Shown here: positions 60,324 to 64,000 of the stretch, one piece after another
Numbering within the stretch: the first letter of the stretch is position 1
Layout of the letters: each line of letters starts with the position of its first letter
Source: Victivallales bacterium
Lineage (GTDB): Bacteria; Verrucomicrobiota; Lentisphaeria; Oligosphaerales; Oligosphaeraceae
Length of the DNA stretch: 64,000 bases
NCBI GenBank assembly: GCA_017417585.1
Contig: JAFPYX010000034.1
Location: forward strand, 121,805-185,804
Direction of reading: 5' to 3'
The notes under the pieces: model-generated
What the model was told of the DNA's origin: nothing
The model's database searches: none
What the model saw: only the letters and a program-made list of their open reading frames with translations
Position numbers and translations under genes: made by a program

Positions 60324-63116
60324 CTACTTGCTCGTGGTTCCCCAAATCTCCTTTAGTTCCTTCTTCAGGATACTGATGTCAATAGGCTTGGCGATGCGCG
60401 CCTGCATTCCTGCCTCCTCCACAGCCTTGAGATCCTCGGAAAGGGCATTGGAGGTCATGCCTAGGATGGGAATGTCGCACTGCCACGGCTCCGGCAGGGA
60501 GCGGATTTCCCGCGTGGCGGCATAGCCGTCCATGATCGGCATCTGAAGGTCCATGAGGATGGCGTCATAATCGCCGGGGCGGGAGGCAGTCACCTTCTCC
60601 ACGGCAATCTTGCCGTTTTCCGCAGTGTCCACCTGGAAGCCCGCCTGCTTCAGGAGCAGCTGGGCGAGCTCAAGATTGCCCGCGTTGTCCTCCACCAGCA
60701 GCAGACGCTTGTCGGCGAAGTCGAACGCCTCGCCCGGTTTCAGCCCGGCGACCTTCTCCTTCTTCATGTCCTTCGCGGCGGCGAGGCGGAACTTGAGGTG
60801 GATGACAAATTCCGTGCCGTTGCCGGGCGAAGTGAAAACCTCGATGGACCCGCCCATCAGATTGACCAGCTTCTTCGTGATGGCCAGTTCCAGCCCCGTG
60901 CCATCCCCGTCACTGGCGCTCGCAGTACGCTCGCGATCGAAGGCATTGAAAATCTTGGCGACCGCCTCCTTGGTCATGCCGATGCCGCTGTCCTTCACGC
61001 GGATTTCATACGAGCCATATCCGTTTTCGCCACTGTCGCCCTCGTAGATGGCGGCGGAGATGGTTCCGCCCTGCGGCGTGTATTTGTAGGCATTGGCAAC
61101 GAGATTCAGGAGTACGCGGTTCAGGCTGGTCTTGTCGCACCAGACGTGGCGGTTTCGCACTTGCGAGGTATGCACGGCGAAATCAATCCGCTTCTGCCGC
61201 ATCTGGGGAGCGAAAAGTGCGCCCTGTTCCTCCAGGAGCAGGCACAAGTCCGTCGGATTGAACTCCGGCTGTAGCTGCCCGGTATCGATCCGACTCATCT
61301 CGAGGATGTCATTGATAAGCCGCAGCAACTTGCGGCTGGATTTCTCAATCTTCGAAAGATAGCTCCGCTGCATCTCGGGGGGCTCCTTCTGCGCCAGCGT
61401 CGTATAGCCGATAATCGCGTTCATCGGGGTGCGGAGGTCATGGGAAATGTTGAAGAGGAACTGGCTCTTGGCCAGGCTTCCCTCCACAACGCGGATCTTC
61501 TCGCGCTCCTTCGATTCGTGCAGCTTCCGCACTAGGTTCTGGATATAGATCATCACGATGAAGCCGACCAGGATGATCAGCAGCAGCACAATGCCGCCGA
61601 CGCGCAAGGCGGAATGAAGGCTCTCCAGCGTGGATTGCGCCCAGAGCAGCTTGCCCATCCACATCAGCGCGGTATAGACCAGCAGCGCGAACAGGATGAC
61701 GCCGGAGGCGGACAGGCCGCTGTAGTCCGTGAGCGTACTCTGCTTGACCGTATGCCAGTAGAAGACGAAGCCGAGCAGGCACCACAGCGAGAGCAGCAGG
61801 AACGACTCGCCGGACATGGTGTCCAGAACCACCAGGCGCGGCACCAGCTGGACGATGCCGAAGACGATGGAGATGATCGTCCCCAGGATGCCAGCCGTCA
61901 TGATTTTCCTATTGGCCTCGAGCCTGGCGAGCTTGTATGCCGCGGCGCAGGTGTAGCCGTAGGCGACGATGGCTCCGAAGGAGGTCAGGTCAACGAACCA
62001 GTTCAGCGTGTTTCTGCCCACCAGGGAAATCAGGATGGACAGCGTCATGATGAAGAGAATGCAGTATTTCGTCTTGGTGAAGATGCTCGCGAGGATCTTG
62101 TCCTCGGCCATGATGTTGAGCATGTGCAGGATGGCACGATAGGCGCCGATGATGCCGGTCAGGATGGCCGCCAGGGCCGCGATGGAGATGACCGTGATGC
62201 CGAAGGTGCCCATTGCGGACTTGGCCGCGTAGAAGGTGGGCAGGGAGATGATTCCGCGCAAGTTTCCGAGATCCTGGAAGTAGCTCTGCCAGCTGGAATA
62301 GCCGTCCGGAACCACGGATGCGCTGACGATGGCCATGGAAGTATAGGCCAATGCGGCGACGACAATCGAACTGGTGACCACCCTGGCCGTCTTCTTGACC
62401 GGGAACTTGAAATGTGCCGTGTCCAAGGTGATGACTTCAAAGCCGACGAAGGCCCATGGCGCCAGGATGACCAGGCTGAAGATGGCGAAGCCCTGGTTCA
62501 CGTTCTCATAGCCGAAGGAGCCGAAGATTTCGCGGGAAAACACCTTGGGGAGGCAGACGATGGCCGTGGTGGCCATGCCAACCAGCAACAATACGGCCAG
62601 CACCGTGGAAAGCCGTCGCACGGAGTTCCGCGACATCAGAAAGAGCAATCCCACTCCCACCAGCGCCGCCACCGACATGAGCACTTCATTGAGATAGACG
62701 GGATTGCCGACAATGGTGTAGTGGAAACCGACGTGGGCTCGGTCGCCCATGAGGGTGCGAAACACGAGGAAAAGCGCCGTGCCATTGAGGAAGACGATGG
62801 TCAGATAGGAAAGGCAGAGGAACCACGAGCACAGGAACGCGTGGTCCCGGCCAAACGCCTCCTTGGTGTAGGAATAGATGCCACCGGTCCGCGTCGTGCG
62901 CATCATCAGGAAGGAGACGCAGTAGCCGATCACCAGCATGATGGCCAGCCCGATGGCCATCGCGATGATGGTTCCCGCCGGTCCCGCCAGCGGCAGGAAG
63001 GTGCTGCTCGGCATGACAAAGGAACCCCAGCCGACCATGCATCCAAAGGCCATTGCCCAGACATCGAGCGGCGAGAGATATCTGTTTGAGTTGTTTACGC
63101 TATCGTGTCCAAGCAT
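60324..63116 (-). CDS. APC permease - histidine kinase - receiver fusion
   Basis: A 930-residue hybrid. Residues about 1-500 are an amino acid/polyamine/organocation (APC) permease with about 12 membrane segments (GCMVGWGSFVMPSSTFLPLAGPAGTI, RTGGIYSYTKEAFGRDHAF, WAFVGFEVITLDTAHF). A further membrane part leads to a linker coiled coil, a histidine kinase core with H-box FNISHDLRTPMNAIIGY (His about 558), N-box LNLVANAYKYTP (about 677), G1 DSGIGM, and G2 box GTGLELA (about 741), where the second Gly is Glu. A receiver domain follows (about 800-925) with LLLVEDN and phosphoacceptor Asp in ILMDLQMP (about 852). It probably couples sensing or transport of an amino acid-like ligand to phosphorelay. 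The G2 Glu may reduce ATP binding. No adjacent output regulator. Confidence 0.88.
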   Translation of the reverse strand: MLGHDSVNNSNRYLSPLDVWAMAFGCMVGWGSFVMPSSTFLPLAGPAGTIIAMAIGLAIMLVIGYCVSFLMMRTTRTGGIYSYTKEAFGRDHAFLCSWFLCLSYLTIVFLNGTALFLVFRTLMGDRAHVGFHYTIVGNPVYLNEVLMSVAALVGVGLLFLMSRNSVRRLSTVLAVLLLVGMATTAIVCLPKVFSREIFGSFGYENVNQGFAIFSLVILAPWAFVGFEVITLDTAHFKFPVKKTARVVTSSIVVAALAYTSMAIVSASVVPDGYSSWQSYFQDLGNLRGIISLPTFYAAKSAMGTFGITVISIAALAAILTGIIGAYRAILHMLNIMAEDKILASIFTKTKYCILFIMTLSILISLVGRNTLNWFVDLTSFGAIVAYGYTCAAAYKLARLEANRKIMTAGILGTIISIVFGIVQLVPRLVVLDTMSGESFLLLSLWCLLGFVFYWHTVKQSTLTDYSGLSASGVILFALLVYTALMWMGKLLWAQSTLESLHSALRVGGIVLLLIILVGFIVMIYIQNLVRKLHESKEREKIRVVEGSLAKSQFLFNISHDLRTPMNAIIGYTTLAQKEPPEMQRSYLSKIEKSSRKLLRLINDILEMSRIDTGQLQPEFNPTDLCLLLEEQGALFAPQMRQKRIDFAVHTSQVRNRHVWCDKTSLNRVLLNLVANAYKYTPQGGTISAAIYEGDSGENGYGSYEIRVKDSGIGMTKEAVAKIFNAFDRERTASASDGDGTGLELAITKKLVNLMGGSIEVFTSPGNGTEFVIHLKFRLAAAKDMKKEKVAGLKPGEAFDFADKRLLLVEDNAGNLELAQLLLKQAGFQVDTAENGKIAVEKVTASRPGDYDAILMDLQMPIMDGYAATREIRSLPEPWQCDIPILGMTSNALSEDLKAVEEAGMQARIAKPIDISILKKELKEIWGTTSK

Positions 63117-63212
63117 GGATAGTCACCAGTTGTTCCTTCAGTGTTGATGCTCCTTCTCCAGAATCGCCTCCTCCAGAGGCTGGCAGAGATGTTCCAGGAC
63201 AATGGTCATGGA

Positions 63213-63231
63213 AAGAGGCATTGTGCCTCTT
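63213..63231. promoter_or_regulatory. palindrome upstream of the APC-kinase gene
   Basis: AAGAGGCA (63213-63220), TTG, TGCCTCTT (63224-63231), perfect 8-bp arms, 97 bp upstream of the start at 63116. Candidate operator. Confidence 0.5.
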
Positions 63232-63572
63232 ATGTGCCAATACTATAATACTGTATCGCGGATTTTCCTTTGCGCGAGAGATTTTTGATCTGCGCCGATG
63301 GAGAAACGTCAGTGGCGGTTTTGCAATTGGCTCGTCAAATTGCCTTTCGAAAAGCGCCGCCCGAAAATCCGCGATGCGCATTCGGCCATGCAAAGTCCAG
63401 AAGTGCGCCATCCCCAGGATGCCTGCCATGCGGACGAGGCGCAGGACGCGCGGCTCCTGCCGCGAGCCGGACAGCTCCCCCGGACGCATCTCATGGCGCC
63501 CGGACGCCAGGCGGGCGGAACGGAATGCCACCGGAAAAAGGACCGGAAAGCAAGAAAATGGACCGAAGGAGT
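63232..63572. other. intergenic stretch between the APC-kinase gene and the right-edge gene
   Basis: About 340 bp of divergent-promoter region. Near 63243 an AT-rich CTATAATACTG on the plus strand, TATTATAG on the minus strand, could be the -10 for the kinase gene. Open frames seen on both strands here lack ribosome sites and known patterns. Nothing else is recognised. Confidence 0.5.
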
Positions 63573-63600
63573 TTGCAGACAGGCGAAAAAACATTATAAT
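63573..63600 (+). promoter_or_regulatory. promoter of the right-edge gene
   Basis: TTGCAG (63573-63578), 16-bp spacer, perfect TATAAT (63595-63600), 76 bp before the ATG at 63677. Confidence 0.65.
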
Positions 63601-63676
63601 AAAATGGGTTTCCGCGTTTCTGGCTGATGGTTGGAAGTGTAGGGAAGAAACTATCGTTCATCATCGGAGGTGCCTC

Positions 63677-64000
63677 ATGCCACTCGGAATCAACAACCAA
63701 GATCTCTTCACGAATGCCCAATTCCAGCAATTCGTGGAGTTTGCGCAGACATCAAAGGCTGGCAGCATAGCCCAAACCACCACTGCCCCTCTCGTTCCCG
63801 ATGGCAAGCCGCATTCCATCACCGGCACGACGGAAAACTGGTTCAGCAAGCTGATCCGTTCCTCCGCGGCAAAGGAAGCCAACAACTATACCCGAACCAT
63901 CTTCAGGGACTCCATCGCCAAGTTGTTCGGCGGGGAAAACAACATCCCCGACAGCGTCAAGGACGCGATGAAGATGGCTGACTACGACAAGGGAAAGCCC
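63677..64000 (+). CDS. N-terminal part of a possible secreted effector, cut by window edge
   Basis: An open frame of 108 codons running off the right edge. A GGAGG (63666-63670) ends 6 nt before the ATG. MPLGINNQDLFTNAQFQQFVEF opens a soluble, Asn/Gln/Ser/Thr-rich region, then TENWFSKLIRSSAAKEANNYTRTIF, FGGENNIPDSVKDAMKMADYDKGKP. No signal peptide or membrane helix. The composition and the KGKP ending recall N-termini of long proteins of Lentisphaerota associated with type III secretion; this is a guess from style, not a motif. Its N-terminus does not match the HD effector at 46775. Confidence 0.6.
   Translation, partial: MPLGINNQDLFTNAQFQQFVEFAQTSKAGSIAQTTTAPLVPDGKPHSITGTTENWFSKLIRSSAAKEANNYTRTIFRDSIAKLFGGENNIPDSVKDAMKMADYDKGKP

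Noticed and set aside
61614..63089. Plus-strand 491-codon open frame opposite the APC permease
   Set aside because: Gln/Asp/Gly-rich shadow of the transmembrane region.

Overview
The window looks like a chromosome segment of a Gram-negative bacterium of the PVC superphylum, most likely Lentisphaerota (Victivallales-like). The reasons are a classic prepilin with a C-terminal GDGH-type motif, several large secreted GH123/DUF4091-type proteins, a Hanks-type kinase with DWG in place of DFG, lipid A/heptose genes (waaA, hldD), and a type III secretion chaperone next to a giant putative effector. Coding GC is high. A few stretches (about 42.4-44.8 kb and 52.1-54.7 kb) are visibly AT-richer and look acquired or decaying. 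The taxonomic call is inference.

Layout. 1-3.5 kb: HrpB helicase (cut by the left edge), WaaA, tRNA-Arg(CCG). 3.7-5.9 kb: a lipoprotein glycosidase-like protein, then a membrane-anchored toxin-like protein overlapping by ATGA with a CPCC zinc-ribbon gene (candidate toxin/immunity pair). 5.9-15.8 kb, minus strand: a sugar catabolic block (FucI-like isomerase, ROK kinase, lactaldehyde reductase FucO, two beta-propellers, MFS transporter, secreted GH123-like protein), interrupted by tRNA-Val(GAC) on the plus strand. 16-26 kb: a prepilin, then hldD and a type II secretion/type IV pilus assembly operon (PilM/N-like, PilO-like, GspC-like with a frameshift at a G7 tract, secretin GspD, ATPase GspE). 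A four-helix-bundle gene bracketed by inverted 7-bp repeats sits exactly between gspE and hldD. 26-33.5 kb: housekeeping genes (RluD, Lgt, YggS; then DciA-like, Prc protease, FabK/NMO-like flavoprotein, DMT exporter). 33.6-37.3 kb: small and secreted unknowns, a RhuM-like gene truncated by repeats, and a paralogue of the 3.7-kb glycosidase. 37.4-40 kb: a small-enzyme operon (SnoaL-like, VanX-like, two PNPOx-fold proteins, PaaI thioesterase). 40.2-45 kb: a secreted UGSC-family protein, MFS transporter, Gfo/Idh/MocA pseudogene and a MITE-like element. 45-46 kb: sdpI with a frameshifted sdpR. 46.3-50.4 kb: CesT-type chaperone plus a 1224-residue HD-domain effector candidate. 50.6-56.2 kb: CDF transporter, then a restriction-modification island bracketed by a duplicated 250-bp 3' end of proA; the intact proA carries Tyr where the catalytic Cys is expected. 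56.2-64 kb: a second secreted GH123-like protein, a Ser/Thr kinase, an APC permease-histidine kinase-receiver fusion, and the start of another long, possibly secreted protein that runs off the right edge.

Together the genes suggest a host- or mucus-associated glycan degrader: secreted GH123-like proteins, fucose-type catabolism and MFS uptake on one side, and T3SS-linked host interaction on the other. The most original material is a family of 7-bp-periodic repeat arrays recurring at several intergenic sites, the four-helix-bundle cassette they frame, the chaperone/HD effector pair, and the APC-kinase fusion.
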